NCBI GenBank assembly: GCA_033807775.1
Contig: CM066318.1
Coordinates: 87,996,879 to 88,060,878 of the forward strand
Length of the DNA stretch: 64,000 bases
Source: Saussurea involucrata
Taxonomy: Eukaryota > Streptophyta > Magnoliopsida > Asterales > Asteraceae
Direction of reading: 5' to 3'
Both the position numbers and the translations under genes were made by a program. Under the pieces are notes generated by a model. That model did not search any database. It saw only the letters and a program-made list of their open reading frames with translations, and was not told the DNA's origin. Below, one piece after another: positions 32,346 to 44,966 of this stretch; the stretch's first letter is position 1; every line of letters starts with the position of its first letter.

Positions 32346-32815
32346 ACTATTTTCTGCGTTTTGATTCTTCATGTTTCTCTTTGTAAAATGCAAATGCTTC
32401 ACTTGTAATGAGAATCATCCACAAATTTAACACCAAGGGTTCATATTGAATCTTTTATTCCTTGACTTGTCCATAATTTATTAATTATATGTAACTTCAT
32501 TTTTAATCTTTTATTCCTTTGAGTAACATTAATATCCTCTCAGCTTTACCCATTTGCTAGAGTTGATAGACATATAAGAACTATTATTTAACGTCGTTGA
32601 TATCTTTCTTTGTTTAGAGAAAATGGAAAATTTGGAAATATGATTCACGAATTGTTGGACACTGATCAAGTTGAATGAATCAGAACATTAGATGCAAAAA
32701 TCTTAGTTTAGTTGCATGGTGGTTGCATTTTTCTTTGTGAATCTTAATTGTAACTGATCAAGATTCAAGATGACAAATGAATGCAGGTCTCTGGTTCTAA
32801 ATAGAAAGGAAAAAC

Positions 32816-32971
32816 ATGAACACTTTTTTACATGTTCCCATGGGCTTTCGGTTCCATCTTGCTGACGAAGAACTCATGGATTACCTTAGGAAAAAGATAA
32901 ACTCGAGAGTAATTGATTGGACGTCATTAGAGATGTCGATTTGTACAAAATTGAGCCATGAGATCTCCAAG
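32816..32971 (+). pseudogene. NAC domain fragment 2 captured in the hAT element
   Basis: From an ATG at 32816 the frame reads MNTFLHVPMGFRFHLADEEL and on through MDYLRKKINSRVIDWTSLEM to HEISK, then meets gtatac, a possible donor site. It matches NAC subdomain A most like secondary-wall VND/NST-type NACs, with the invariant P-T-D changed to L-A-D and one Y lost. The rest of the NAC domain is absent. It duplicates fragment 1. Confidence 0.85.
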
Positions 32972-33439
32972 GTATACATACTAGCTAGCACTAGGAAAAA
33001 TATTCTCAACTATTCAATATTTCTTATCAACTTATTTATAATTAATTGCTTTATTTCCTCATATACCATGATGTTTTGTAGCTTGGAGGATGCTAATTTG
33101 TAATATAGAGCTATGCAGACTAGGTACAGAAGATGATGGACTCTTTAACGATGATACGATGATTTGTTTATTGTCTTTGTTGTAGGAATCAACATAGTGA
33201 ATGATACTCTGCCAAGGAAGATAAAGAAGTGTATGCATATGTATATGAAGTTCTTGAAAGAACTATGTTTATGAATCAATTGTTAAGGAACCATGTCTAT
33301 GAATCAATTGTTTTAAGTTTTTATGCAACAAGAAAGTACATATGGAGCCTACTTGATTGTTTGTATGCGATGCTCCGTTTAGTCATTGAATTACATGTTG
33401 CCTCCCATCACACATATAATTAAGTATGTATAATATTGT

Positions 33440-33659
33440 AGGGTTGGGTTCTGGTGAGATTGAAAGTTATTGTAAGAAGAATAAAAATGGTCTCCACCCT
33501 TGGGTGCACTCCACCTTGAGATGCACTGAGATGTATCAGATCAATTTCCAAGAGAAGCGCAATTCATGAGTGGGGGTGAGACTAAAAGTGATCAAGGGCT
33601 TACAAATATCTTTTAGCTTCTCACCTTAACTATTCTTCTCATATGATCTTTCGTCTATC

Positions 33660-33720
<61 letters not shown>
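33440..33720. mobile_element. Family B short element copy 2 with adjoining (TA)n(TG)n
   Basis: Starts gggttgggttctggtgagat and shares internal words with 1165-1430 (agatcaatttccaagagaag, gtgatcaagggc). It ends at a TA repeat near 33660 that turns into TG repeats. Again a TA microsatellite adjoins it. Confidence 0.65.
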
Positions 33721-35389
33721 ACGTACGGGCACATGCATGCACATGGTGATATCAATTTCTTTTATTATAATACACATAACATACTCACAATTGTCATGTT
33801 ATTTCGAGGTTGGTTGAATTATCTTTTGTAATACAACTAGAAGTTCCTCTACTTTAATTGATGTATTAATTGTTATGTCCACCAATTTTATGTTTTATTT
33901 ATGTTATCAATTCAAACTAACAAGTTATATTGAATTCATGGTTGAACATCCTTATGTTGTATGAATTTCAGATCATGAGCTCATTCATGATTGAACTATC
34001 ACATACCAAAGAATGATATATAATATAGTCATGTTTCTTCAATGTACAATTCTTAAATTCTTATATTATTTGTAGTACCATTTTTGTCCAAATTCTATAA
34101 TTTTATGATCAAACATATATCATATTCAATTCAAAAACTTTACTTTTCTTATTTGGTATTATTATATGTATTTATGACTAATTCATAGTCATATACTATA
34201 TATGGCTACTATGTATTGAACTAAAATGTCATATATGAAAATAATCAATAAAAACATATTTCTATTTTTAAACATTAAATTTTACCACCGCCCAACGGGC
34301 GGTACCAGATACTAGTTATATATATACCGGGTCCGGGGCGGGTCGGGGGATGGTCACCCCGGCCCCGGCCCCGGTCGGGTGGACCGGGTTTCCCACCGGG
34401 TCGGGTCAAATTGCCATGCCTAGTCACCAACGAGGGAGACATGTATCCATTGAGAGTGAAGGAAACACATAAGTATACCACTCACACAACATTAATCGCA
34501 CGACATGCCTCGGCATAAAGCCCGAATGTCCCTATGACTCCTCATCAAGTTCCACCCAAAGAGTCGGTTGACCTAAGTGTCAAGCTACCATGAGCGACAC
34601 TAAACGACCCGACAACACTCGAAGACTACAACCATGGCATTACTTCGAATGGCGAAGGTCCTAGTGCCTACCCACACGGTAGCACCACCCCGGACTCAAC
34701 CCTTCTAGTGGCTACTTGAAAAGTTAAGGTAAAAAACATGGGTCCCGGAGTCCAACCCCGCAACACCTAACTGACCATCAAATAAAGACTGACTTACGTG
34801 CCTATAAATCCAATGCAACACAATCTAAAATTACATTACTCCAAATGAATGACTAATGCACTCAATCATGTAATTATCAAATAAGATGCAATAAATGCAA
34901 ATCATAAACGGAGCTCTAAATTGAGCCATTTAAAATCGGACAAATGTCCTCAAGACTCCTTTAAGTCAAAGCTGAGCTAAAATGCTCAAAATCCAATTAA
35001 CCAACAAATAACGGTCCCTAAATAATAAAACACATTTAAACGGCGTTTATGTAAATACATACCTCAAAGATGTGATTAACCCAAAACTCATCACGGATTG
35101 GGACAACGATTTTCCAAATGGGCTTATACCCTTATGTTTCCAAAATGTCTCATAACACGAAAATATGCATTTTCCAAATGGTTTATGAAATCAAATACAC
35201 CAAAAATGCATAAATCATTGAACATACTTCATTTGTACAAAAATCATCAAAAATGCATAAATTATTGAATAGACTTCATTTGTACAAAAATCACCAAAAA
35301 GACGTATTTATGCTATTTACTTATCAAAATATCCCAAAACCTAATTATGGGCATTTCATGAGATTAATCAACCCAAGTTCACCAAATAT

Positions 35390-36898
35390 GAAAAATTTGT
35401 TAAACGTGGAACAATGATCCGTGTTCTATTCTGTCATGTCCACGCACCCATACTCACCAAACCTACCTAGGGACTGAATGTGGTTATCCAATGAGGAAGG
35501 GGGGGTGAAACATGCATGTTCCACTAAGTTTCACAAAAAAGTTATGTCAAACGTGAAACAATGATCCGTATTCTATTCTATCATGCCTAGTGTAACAAAC
35601 GCACTCGTACTCTCCAAACTTACCTATGTACTGAATGTGGGTATCCAATTCGTGTTGGTAGGCGGCTAACCCAAAATGACACAGTCCATTTTACCAAGGA
35701 AAGTACTAATTTATAAGCAGAAGGTACAAAATATGCATGATGGCTGTAGAGAAAGACAGAACGATTTGTTTAAAATCCCTGTCCACTATAATTCATAATT
35801 GAATTGGCATGCAGTCCATCCCATGACCACCTGAAACCCAAGATAGGCTGTCTTCAATCACAACACCACCACCAACCAATTTCAAAAAAAAAAAAACAAA
35901 GCTGTACTTACTTGGTGGTCGACGATGACCAACCCAATACACGGTCACTTCCAATCAAGTACACCTACCCATCCATGTGAACCATTTTACCACTCCCCAT
36001 CCCATCCCATCCCATTCCCCCTATGGCTATGGCTATGGCTATGGCCTATGGGTGTTGTAAACATATAATCCATAGATTATGTGGGGGCCATATTAAGATC
36101 TTTTACTACTTGTACCTCCTGCATCAACACTTGTACCTTACCGGTGGGTGGCTTACAAACATGGGCTCCACCCTTTCTTTTTTCATTAAGCTAGGGACAG
36201 GTTTGAGAGGGAAAGGGCTTACACCATTTTTCTTTTAAATGGATGTTTTTTTCTCTTTTTTCTTTTCTTTTAATTACACCATTTTTGACAAAAAAATGAA
36301 AAAATATATATAAAACCACAAGTCACCGCAAGCCAACGAAAAAATTGATTTTTATTATTTTTTTTGCAGAAAAGTCTGACACCGCAAGTAAAAGGTGTCT
36401 TGTGGTGTCAGACATGCAGGATTCCGAACATTTTAATAAAAAAAAGAAATTGATGGTTAAAACTTAAGTTTCTTTATTTGAGATGGTTATTTAAGTAAAT
36501 AACTCCCGGAGGAGGTGATACTTACCAAGGTGCAAGGGAAAGGTGTAAAAAAGAGAAATTTGATGTGACAAAACAATGAACCTGCTTTTGGACCGGTACA
36601 TTGTCACATCAGCTTGGAAAAACCGGTTTATATCTTTTCTATTATAATTTCTAATTATAAATTATGGACGGATTTATGATTAGAGGTATAAGGTTTATAA
36701 AATATGTAGGTAAAAAGATATTGACAATATATAAAACTTGATGTGGCAGAATCGTGAACCTGTATTGTTTTCATGAGTGGAGATGCTATAAGAAGAATAG
36801 CAAAAGGTAGCAGCATATGAGAGGAAATTGGGTGGCCGTCGTGGACTCCTTCACCACCCCATGGATACGATTGATCATTTCTTTTAGGCGTTGGTTTT
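35390..36898. other. MITE fragments and 5' flank of the methyltransferase gene
   Basis: 35390-35640 contains two diverged pieces of the MITE seen whole at 55649-56256 (gtgaaacaatgatccgt..., then gtcatg/gcacgca words). 36560-36790 has words such as acattgtcacatcagctt and gagtggagatgctataag, typical of Tourist ends. A short ggctat tandem run lies at 36023-36046. No gene is seen. Confidence 0.5.
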
Positions 36899-37066
36899 GT
36901 GTGTGGTTCTCTTTCTCCTTATCTCCTAAACCTTAATTTATTTCAACAAAATAAACCAACGAACCCCACTTCTTTTTTATTTATTTCAATGCATTACCCT
37001 CTTCCCTCCTCTGCCTCTATTTACTCATTCAAAACCCAAGAAATTAAAGGAAATATAAGCATAAAC

Positions 37067-39255
37067 ATGGCAAATGGTCGTGTTCCTGATCACCAAAACT
37101 GGCCAAGACCAGGCTTGCTGTATAGCGAAGCGGTTCGCGAGCTCCATGCAACCATTGAAAATGATTGGGACTCGGTTAAGCAGTCGGCTTGCCAGACTGC
37201 AGCCGGGAGGGCACTTTGGAAGCATGTTGTGCATGATCCATTAGCTGAGTTGTTTGCAGGAGAAACGTACCTGAAAAGTCTTTATGAGAAGATCAAGAAA
37301 GATCGGCTGAATAATGCGCGGGAAGTTTCTGGGGTGATTCTTGCGGTTCGGACTCTTTGGTTTGAATCGAAGTTGGAGGCTGCTGTTAAGTCATTTGGTG
37401 GGGGAGCTCAGGTTGTTCTTCTTGGTGCAGGTTGGTGATCGCTGTAATTCTCATGCATTCTGGGGTTAATTTGTAAAAATTGTGTTACAACTTGTAGTTT
37501 TGTTTTTATTATGGCAATGACGATATTGTCTAAAAAATGTTAATAAAAAATTATTGTTAGTTAAGGGCCGTTTACTAACACAAACTGGGTAAAAGCAAAA
37601 GGGTAAGAGGCATCATGCACACTTAATTAAAGATTGTTGGTATCCACCATCATTTCAAACCGGTAAGCACCCAGTAACACCACCCTCACTTACCGGGTAA
37701 GATTCTCGGTCAGCAAAATAACAAAATAAGATTATTGGTAAAGATGATCATCTCTGACCTGGTAAGTGTTTCTACCCGGTAAGAGGTAGTAATGGGTCGT
37801 TTACCAAATGCTAACGGGTAAACGGTCACTTACCTTGCCAGGTGAACATGGCAAACACGAGAATCTTACACAGTAAGGTGCATGGCAAGGACCGAGAATC
37901 TTACCAGGTAACTGATGATGGTGACTCTTACGTGTTAGCGCTTACCAACAATCCTACTATGTCATTTTGATGGCCAAAATCTTACCCGGTAAAGTGAAGT
38001 AAGGGGTCGTTTGCTAAACACTTACCGGGTAAGCGATTATCGGAAAGAGGCATCACTCTCACTTACCTTATCGTGTTACATTCTCGACCATCAAAATGGA
38101 TTGTTGGTAAGCGTCTTAAACCCGATAAGTGCTTACCGGGTAAGAGTCTTTTCCCTCGCTTGCGGGGTACGACTCTTGGTCCTTGCTATGTTCTTACCGG
38201 GTAAGAGTCTTCTCCCTCACTTGCGGGGTAACACTCTTGGTCCTTGCTATGCTCTTACCGGGTAAGAGTCTTTTCCCTCACTTGCGGGGTAACACTCTTG
38301 GTCCTTGCTATGCTCTTACCGGGTAAGATTCTCGGTCATTCCATGCTTAATCGGTAAGGTAAGTGATATAGCGCTCACCCGGTAAGTGTTAGTAAACGGC
38401 CCCTAAGCGAGAGTGGTGCCTCTTACCCGGTAAGCACATACACAGTTAGCATTTGGTAAATGGCTTAGTTCTTAGTTACTGGTAATATACAATAAGCATT
38501 TAGTAAACAGACCCCGAAGAAGATAGAAATATGAAACAAAAAGTTGAATCAAGATCAACAGAATAAAACACCAATACCAAAAAGGTAAAATCTGAGAAAT
38601 TAAATTTTATTTACCTGCAGGAATGGATACAAGAGCTTATCGGTTGGACTGCTTGAAAGAAAGCGATGTTTACGAGATGGACTTTCCAGAAGTGTTGCAA
38701 ATGAAGGACACACTACTTGAAGCAGCAATGGAGTCGATAACCGAACCCATGTTAACCGCAAATTCCCTTAGAAGAATAGAAGTCGATATCAGAGACAAGG
38801 ACTGGTTCAAGAAGCTCCAGGCATCAGGGTTCAAACCAGAGAAGAAAACAGTGTGGATTCTTGAAGGCATCATCTATTATCTTGAGCATTCCCAAGCCAT
38901 GGCGGTATTGGAAACAATATCTGACAACTGCAACCTCACGGAGACCGTTTTGCTAGCAGATTTCATGAATAAACAATCAACTACACTCTCAAGCTCCAAC
39001 TTTCATTTCTACAGCGATTGGCCTGATCATCTGCTTCCTTCTTTAGGGTTCTCTGATGTCAAGCTTTCACAAATTGGAGATCCAGATGCTGATTATGGTC
39101 TGTTGCATGATCCCCTTAATCTGTTTAATAAGCTGCGTGGCTTGCCAAGGTCCATTCAAAACCATCCAGACGATGGAACTCCATGCTGTCGCTTGTATTT
39201 GGTTCAAGCTTCTGGTTCTCCCAACCAAACCATTTCAAGAGTCGGGTCTTCATGA
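37067..39255 (+). CDS. LCMT-family S-adenosylmethionine-dependent methyltransferase
   Basis: Two exons, 37067-37430 and 38621-39255, join to a 332-residue protein. The splice junction falls inside the SAM-binding motif and restores QVVLLGAGMDTRAYRL. The start MANGRVPDHQ was chosen because it opens the conserved region; an in-frame ATG exists upstream at 36990. Conserved blocks include GRALWKHVVHDPLAELFAG near the N-terminus, WILEGIIYYLEHSQA (post-motif helix) and a C-terminal CCRLYLVQASG. The fold matches the leucine carboxyl methyltransferase (PPM1/TIGR00027-like) family of plants, but the substrate is unknown. It lacks a signal peptide and is probably soluble. The intron is occupied mostly by a foldback element (37565-38403). 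Confidence 0.92.
37565..38403. mobile_element. Foldback element filling the methyltransferase intron
   Basis: Ends GGGCCGTTTACTAACAC and the inverse of gtgttagtaaacggcccc flank about 840 bases, with TTAA on the left and TAA on the right. Inside, cttaccgggtaag palindromes recur more than a dozen times, and a 53-bp unit (tcttttccctcacttgcggg and following) is tandemly repeated near 38145-38315. Inner copies of the terminus (37797, 38006) suggest nested or repeated transposition. Confidence 0.8.
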
Positions 39256-39918
39256 GTATAGATATTTTATCACACCACCGATTATAATGTAGGTTTGTTG
39301 GCATCAATGTGATTCTTTAAAGAAGCAATAAGATGATATCATTATCACAAGCAACAAAGAAGTGATGACATCAATGGTGCCATTTTTGTTGAGAGAATAA
39401 AAACATAAAATTCAAGTGAGGTAAATTAAACAAACTTTTGCAGAGTATACAAATCTTATAAATGCAAGGATCAGTCGAAGGAAATGCTAGAAACAAAATG
39501 GAAATGTAATTGATTGAAAAGAATGAATGCTGAGATTGCTAAAAGCAAGTTTGCATGGGTAGCCTTCTCGGTTAATAATCCTTGACAAAATAAAGAAGGC
39601 AAACATGGAAACTAAAAGGAACCATGGTTTCTCTAACTCAATTATGTTTCTGCTCCCAATATTGGGCAAAAAATACTTGGTAATGCAAGTATGTTGGGTA
39701 GAAGAAGTCTTGCAATAAGGTACGCAAAAAAAGTCTTGCAATAAGGTGTGGGCATGCCTTATTTAAGGAATACTATTTATATGTTGAAGTCATAACATGT
39801 TTTGTCACAAGGCGTGGGTGGGCACGCCTTATGCAGAGAGAACTTTATGTTTAGTTAAAAGACCCAATACATGGCCCATTTCTATGGTATATGTTAGGTC
39901 GCTAAAATCTGAGAGCGG
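39256..39918. other. 3' flank of the methyltransferase gene, no feature seen
   Basis: Probable 3' untranslated sequence followed by AT-rich DNA with a short duplicated word (gtcttgcaataaggt at about 39703 and 39731). No gene or transposon end is recognised. Confidence 0.5.
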
Positions 39919-39921
39919 TAA

Positions 39922-40715
39922 GGCCATGAGTACCGCCTACCCACTGAACCCGAATGCCACCTCAGCGCCACATCAGCTTTTCTCTTTCCTACCCTCCTTA
40001 CCCTAAAGTGGAGTACCGCCTACCCACGAACCCACTAAACCCGAATGCCATATCAGCTTTTTTAATTCTTTTATTTATACATTTAATTATTTAACAAAAT
40101 AAAAATATTTATATATTTTTTAATAAATAAAAATAAGATAAATAATAAAAATAAAAATTCATAACATTCATTAAAAATTTAAAAATTACAAAATAAATTT
40201 AAAAATTACAAAACATTAAAAATCCAGTCGTCGTCGTTGTTGGGAACTTGGATACGCCAAATATGTTCGACCAAATCCGACCGAAGGTTATTATGAGTCT
40301 CCCGGTTTTTTACTTCTCGAACATTTGCCGCGCGTTGTTCCTCACTGATTTGTATTTCGATATCATCCGCTACAAGGTCGTTTTCATCGGCACCACAAAT
40401 GGCATGGTCTTCGTCTTCGAGTATCATATTGTGTAATATGACACAAGCGTACATAATGTTTCCCAATCTTGTCGGATGCCATCCGCGTGCCGGTTTATTA
40501 AAAAAAAACTAGCCGTTGCAACGGTTATATTTAAAAATTAAAAAATAAATAAAAAAAATCAAATTTTCAACGGGTATCACCGGGTTCATGAACCCACCCC
40601 TACCCGATACCCCTTACCCGCTCCCCTACCCGCACCCACCGTACCCCCCTACCCGCTAACCCGATGAGCCCGACCCCTTACCCGACCCGGGTACCCGAGA
40701 GCGGTACGCAGGGCC
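39922..40715. mobile_element. PIF/Harbinger element with a transposase remnant
   Basis: Ends GGCCATGAGTACCGCC and the inverse of GGCCCTGCGTACCGCTC, with TAA on both sides (39919-39921, 40716-40718). It has the same ends as the small element at 23356-23707. It carries the C-terminal part of a Harbinger transposase on the minus strand. Confidence 0.85.
40206..40466 (-). pseudogene. Harbinger (HARBI1/ALP1-like) transposase C-terminal fragment
   Basis: The frame of 86 residues contains YACVILHNMILEDE, then an acidic stretch, then NRETHNNLRSDLVEHIW, which is the conserved end of plant Harbinger DDE transposases (DDE_Tnp_4 family). The catalytic core upstream is missing, so this copy cannot transpose by itself. 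It sits inside the TAA-flanked element 39922-40715. Confidence 0.88.
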
Positions 40716-40962
40716 TAAGAAGAAGAGAAAAAACCAGAGAGTCTAAAAAATAGAAAGAACACCGATATCTTGTAAAGGGGAAAAGAGGTCGATTCTTAAC
40801 CTAATACAAAAGGGCTCTCTCTTCTGGTGTGGATGTAGGCATTTGTGTTGAACCACGTAAATCTCTCTTGCACTGTCTCTGCTCTTTATTTACTTTGATT
40901 GCTTGGTTCTTGTCATCACTTGTTGCTTGGTTTGAGTAAGTTTGGGAAACTGATTTGAGTAA

Positions 40963-41987
40963 GGTGCTGTTCGGTAGCGGCTTAATGGGCTGTGTGGGAG
41001 ATATGGCTGATTCGCATAGCCATATCTACCCGTTCGGTAGCGGCTTAATGGAAAAAAAAATGGGCTGACCGAATCAGCTAGGAAAATAGACTCATTTACA
41101 TTCAGCCACCTATTTTCCCAATATACCCTTTTCTTCTCCAAGGCTAGAGAGGCAACAGAAAAAAACGAGACATCACTCAAGCAGTCAAGCTTCAAATCAT
41201 CGACCCTCTTCCTTGACAGTTGCTCATCCCCATCGTCCTTCACCATCGCCCTTGTATTATACTCAAACCATCGCCCTCTTTTTGGTTATTTTAGAGGTGC
41301 AAAGCTTCAATTTGGTTGCATATGGGTTTTGTACATTCTCCGGTTAACCTAGAGCTTCAATAATTTATCAATTAATTATTCAAAAGCTTGAAAACTGATT
41401 AAAAAATCTTCAAAAGAAAAAAACCCAAATGAAACGGAAGATTAGAGGTAGATTGTCGGAGGAAAAGACCCACCAAAATCTTCTCTGGAAAAGACCCACC
41501 AAAAAAAATTCATGGAAAGAAAAAACTACCCAGTATTTTACCAAAAAAAAACAATATTGCTCCATCAATGATATCAACCCAAGAAGAAGAAAAAGCGAAG
41601 GTTACAGAGGCAGATCGTCAGAGTTCCAAAGGATTTACAGAGATTGTTTTTTCTTCTTTTTGAAGATGCACAGAAGTTGTAAATATTAATATAATATACT
41701 AATATCACATTAAAAATATCTATATTATATAATAGTATAATGTTTATTAATATCAAAGTTAAATTTGGTTGAGATAAATTGGTTGGAATTGATTTTTTTT
41801 TATTATCATTTATTCAGTTTTTAATTAGATAAAAATAAAGTCTTGGGATAAAATTGTCATTTCTAACATTCAGACTGTTTATTCAGCTCAACAACCGAAC
41901 AACTTATCTGTTAACATCCAGACAACCATATCCACTCAGCCAGCTATATCCATTCAGGTCTTAACAGAAAATGAACCGAACATCCCC
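40963..41987. mobile_element. TAA-flanked Tourist-like element of about 1 kb
   Basis: Ends GGTGCTGTTCGGT and the inverse of GGGGATGTTCGGT have TAA on both sides (40960-40962, 41988-41990). The outer region has gcggcttaatgg repeats. No transposase found. A 15-base word taagtttgggaaact occurs both just before it (about 40937) and directly after it. Confidence 0.65.
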
Positions 41988-42429
41988 TAAGTTTGGGAAA
42001 CTAAGGGTTGTTCGGTTTTTGTCTCTTCTACTCTATTTCCACTGAGTAACAGGTAACCAAGGGTGTTCCCTGGGTGTATTAAGCAAAACTTTTAGATCCT
42101 GAGATCCATGGGAAACAGGGACGAGGATCTGCGAATGAAGAAGATTTCATGAAAATACCCACCTCAAGGCAAAACTTTTAGATCCTGAGTGCCATCTTGG
42201 ATAGAGAAATGAGACGGAAGGAAAAGGATTGGTAAGGATGTGATCTACCTGATGTTGAGAAGCTGTTGCAGCATAAAGAGTTCACTAGTTGTTGATGCTA
42301 AGGCTCTGTATTAGCTTCAGCTGAGGACCAAGAGACAGTAGATTGCCTTTTAGCCTTCCAAAAAATTCATGAATCGAGACATGAACCCCAATTAGCATTA
42401 GAAAAGGCCTACAAGTGAAATGCTCATAA

Positions 42430-44640
42430 ATCTGGTTTGGAAGATGAAGAAAACAATAATCCTTGTCCAGGATTACCTTTTAAGATAGCCAAGTATGTGG
42501 TGTATGGCTTTGAGATTAGGTGTTCTAGTCTGTGTATGAAACTATGAACTATGTGCACTAAAAATGTAATATCAGGCCTAGACAACATAAGATAAAGAAG
42601 TATTTCCTATAGACAATGTAAAATAAAGTCTTTCCACTAGTTTACGATAGAGTGTTACATCAGCTCAAAGATCACCATCTGTAGTGGTTAAAGAATCCTT
42701 TGGTTCCACTGAGACTTCACCCGTGTTTTCAAGTAACTGAAGGTATACCAACGCATTTAGATTGCCCAAATCCTTCAATTTGAACTTGTTGTGCAAGAAC
42801 AGCTTTAGTTATGTAAAATAGCCTTAGATGGACCGGTTATTACTATACCATCCAGGTAGGATAAAGGACGAACCATGACCTTTGGTGAATAAGGAATAAT
42901 CCAACTTAGATTGAAGAATTCCGTGAGTGATAAGAGCTTGAGAGAACAATGAATACCATTGGTGTGATGCTTGTTTGAGACCATAATTGATTTGTTAAGT
43001 GTGCACACCAATTTTCCGGAAGAAGCATCGATGGAAGACTTGGCTGCCAAATTACAACGATAATCTTTCAAGTACCTTGGTTGTTGAGCCCTTCTAGTTG
43101 ATCTTCAAATGGGAACATTATGTGCTTGTTGATGGAGCACGTGTATCACTGTCCAAGATAGTTGGTGACGAATTGGGCTGAGATTATAATATGGTTGATT
43201 CAAAATCTGCTGAGCTGAATTCATCTTGAATTAAAGGATTAGGCATGATTTTCTCCCGAGTATGATGAGTATGAAAAGGAGATAAATCTTCATGGAAAAT
43301 GATATCTCATGAAATGAAAATCTGTCTGAGTGTCATCGAATTGATAGGTTATCCGATAAACACACAAATGAGAGCCTGTGGTTGAAACTTAGTACGATGA
43401 GCAGTCAGGCTAGTAACATATGCCAAACAGCCAAATACACTGAACAAAGAGTATTTAGGGATGTTTTGTATAGCAATTGATATGGGGTACTATTCTTCAA
43501 CGAAGGAGATGTGGTCCTGTTGACAAGAAAGTTGATGTCACGACACATTCTAGCTTCATATGAACTCTTGGTTGAAAAAATAAGGATCGTGTCACACTCA
43601 AACAGGTGTTGGTCTTTTCGTTCAAACACTGAATTTTGTTGGGGTCGTTCCACACAAGAAATTGATGTATAACACCTTTTTCTTAGAAAAAGAATCAGTA
43701 AATAACAACTCTTGGGCAATGCTGAGCAAAATGCCTTTATCTTTGCATCCAACCGAGTTGCTATCATATTGAAGAATCTTGGTATAACATGGATTGCATC
43801 AAACTTATGTTTCAACAAATAAATCCATATGAATCTTGTGCAGATATCAACAAGAGTCAATAAGAAACAATGCCCAGAGTAACGATTTGATGGACCCCAT
43901 ATGTCACAATGCACAATATCAAAACTCAAAAGGCATCTTTGATGGATGATTATTTGAATTTTGAAACAAAATACAACCGTCTTTGTTTAGCAAGAAGACT
44001 AATGTCGCAGGGGCTTACTCTACCAGACATTTTTGGTCTTTAAGAGTGAAGAGTTTCTTACCAGAATGATGCCATACCCTATTGTGCCAGGGGCGATCAG
44101 TGATGTGTTGACAGAACCAACATAATTCACCATTGGAGAAGTAGCAACTCCATATGGTTTTCCTGCATTTATCTGAACAACAAAGAGCGAGTTATTAGTC
44201 AATTTACTAATTTGATGGATGGTTTTTCTTTGCTGTTCTTCTTCAACAATCAAGGAAATACCCAATTGATAAGAGGCATCGGATCAATCAACAAGATTTG
44301 TCCTCTGATCTGTGAAAAGGAATCTTCAAGTCCCATAAGAAACGACATGGTGTTCTTCATTCGATAGTGGTCATTAAGATTTTTAGCCCATTCACATAAA
44401 CAACTAGGTCTGTAATTGCTTCATTCTTCCCATATAGTCTTCAATTTTCTTAAGTAAAAACACTCACTGGACTCTGTTTTGTCGAAGGTTCATTAGTTTA
44501 CATCTCAACTGAAAAATCCTAAGATCGTTCCTTTGCTGAAATCGGTCCTTTAAATCCAACCAAACCTCGCTAGCAGATACAGTGTAGAACTCCGTTATCG
44601 GGCAAGAGATGCTTACCAACAATCCATTTTGATGGTTGAG
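42430..44640 (-). pseudogene. Decayed Ty1/copia retrotransposon coding region
   Basis: Read on the minus strand the domains come in copia order. Gag: EVWLDLKDRFQQRND near 44464-44600. Protease/pre-integrase area: NYVGSVNTSLIAPGTIGYG at 44020-44265. Integrase: HCDIWGPSNRYSG, LTLVDICTRFIWIYLLKHK and SCVERPQQNSVFERK at 43405-43929. Reverse transcriptase: LKDYRCN and the LDGIVITGPS block at 42805-43071, corresponding to the YVDDI region with Y-V-D-D damaged. Frameshifts and stops separate all parts. No LTRs are clearly identified. Confidence 0.85.
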
Positions 44641-44710
44641 AATGTTACCCGATAAGGTAAGTGAGGGTGGCAACTCTTGCCGGTAAGCGTTTGGTAAAAA
44701 GCCCCTAAAT
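44590..44710. mobile_element. Fragment of the foldback family inside the copia relic
   Basis: Contains gatgcttaccaacaatccat, gttacccgataaggtaagtg and ggtaagcgtttggtaaa ending in gcccctaa. It matches one arm of the elements at 15107 and 37565. Confidence 0.7.
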
Positions 44711-44966
44711 CACAACTAAAGCTGGGTGAAACAATCAAGGAACACAATATTATAAAGAAAATGCAATCAATCCAACGGACAAAGTATGCAAGCAACTGTT
44801 CAGGTGTCTGCGGCCTGGCCTGTTTGTTACTTTAAAGACAAGATCGTATTTTTTACACATAAGGGTTCTAGATAGAAAAGATTTTCTTTCAATGATAATT
44901 AATTCATCATATAGCTTTTGGAGTTAATATAAGTCCAAAAAGATTCATATTGTGAAACAGTTTAAC

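Larger units (their letters stand above)
29623..34422. mobile_element. 4.8-kb hAT-type element carrying NAC gene fragments
   Basis: A perfect 12-bp terminal inverted repeat TAGGCATGGCAA / TTGCCATGCCTA borders exactly 4800 bases, with the 8-bp duplication GTCACCAA at 29615-29622 and 34423-34430. GC-rich subterminal stretches (29640-29765 and 34325-34405) are inverted copies of one another. No transposase frame is visible, so it is non-autonomous. It carries two copies of the start of a NAC transcription factor gene, a 149-bp tandem duplication, a family B MITE and a foldback-family fragment. Placement in hAT rests on the duplication length and end type. Confidence 0.9.
28911..35390 (-). mobile_element. 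Truncated LTR of the LARD-related family, split by a hAT element
   Basis: Begins TGTAACACCCTC at 28911 in the same orientation as the solo LTR. It runs to 29622, is interrupted by the 4.8-kb hAT element (29623-34422), and continues from 34431 to about 35390, where MITE-like sequence replaces it. The opposite LTR end and the target duplication are missing. Confidence 0.7.

Noticed and set aside
32816..33103. Functional NAC transcription factor gene
   Set aside because: Only subdomain A is present, with key consensus residues changed, and it lies inside a transposon.
40937..42002. taagtttgggaaact on both sides of 40963-41987 as a 15-bp target duplication
   Set aside because: The left copy is separated from the element by more than ten bases; the TAA flank fits better. 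The repeat is probably local duplication or chance.
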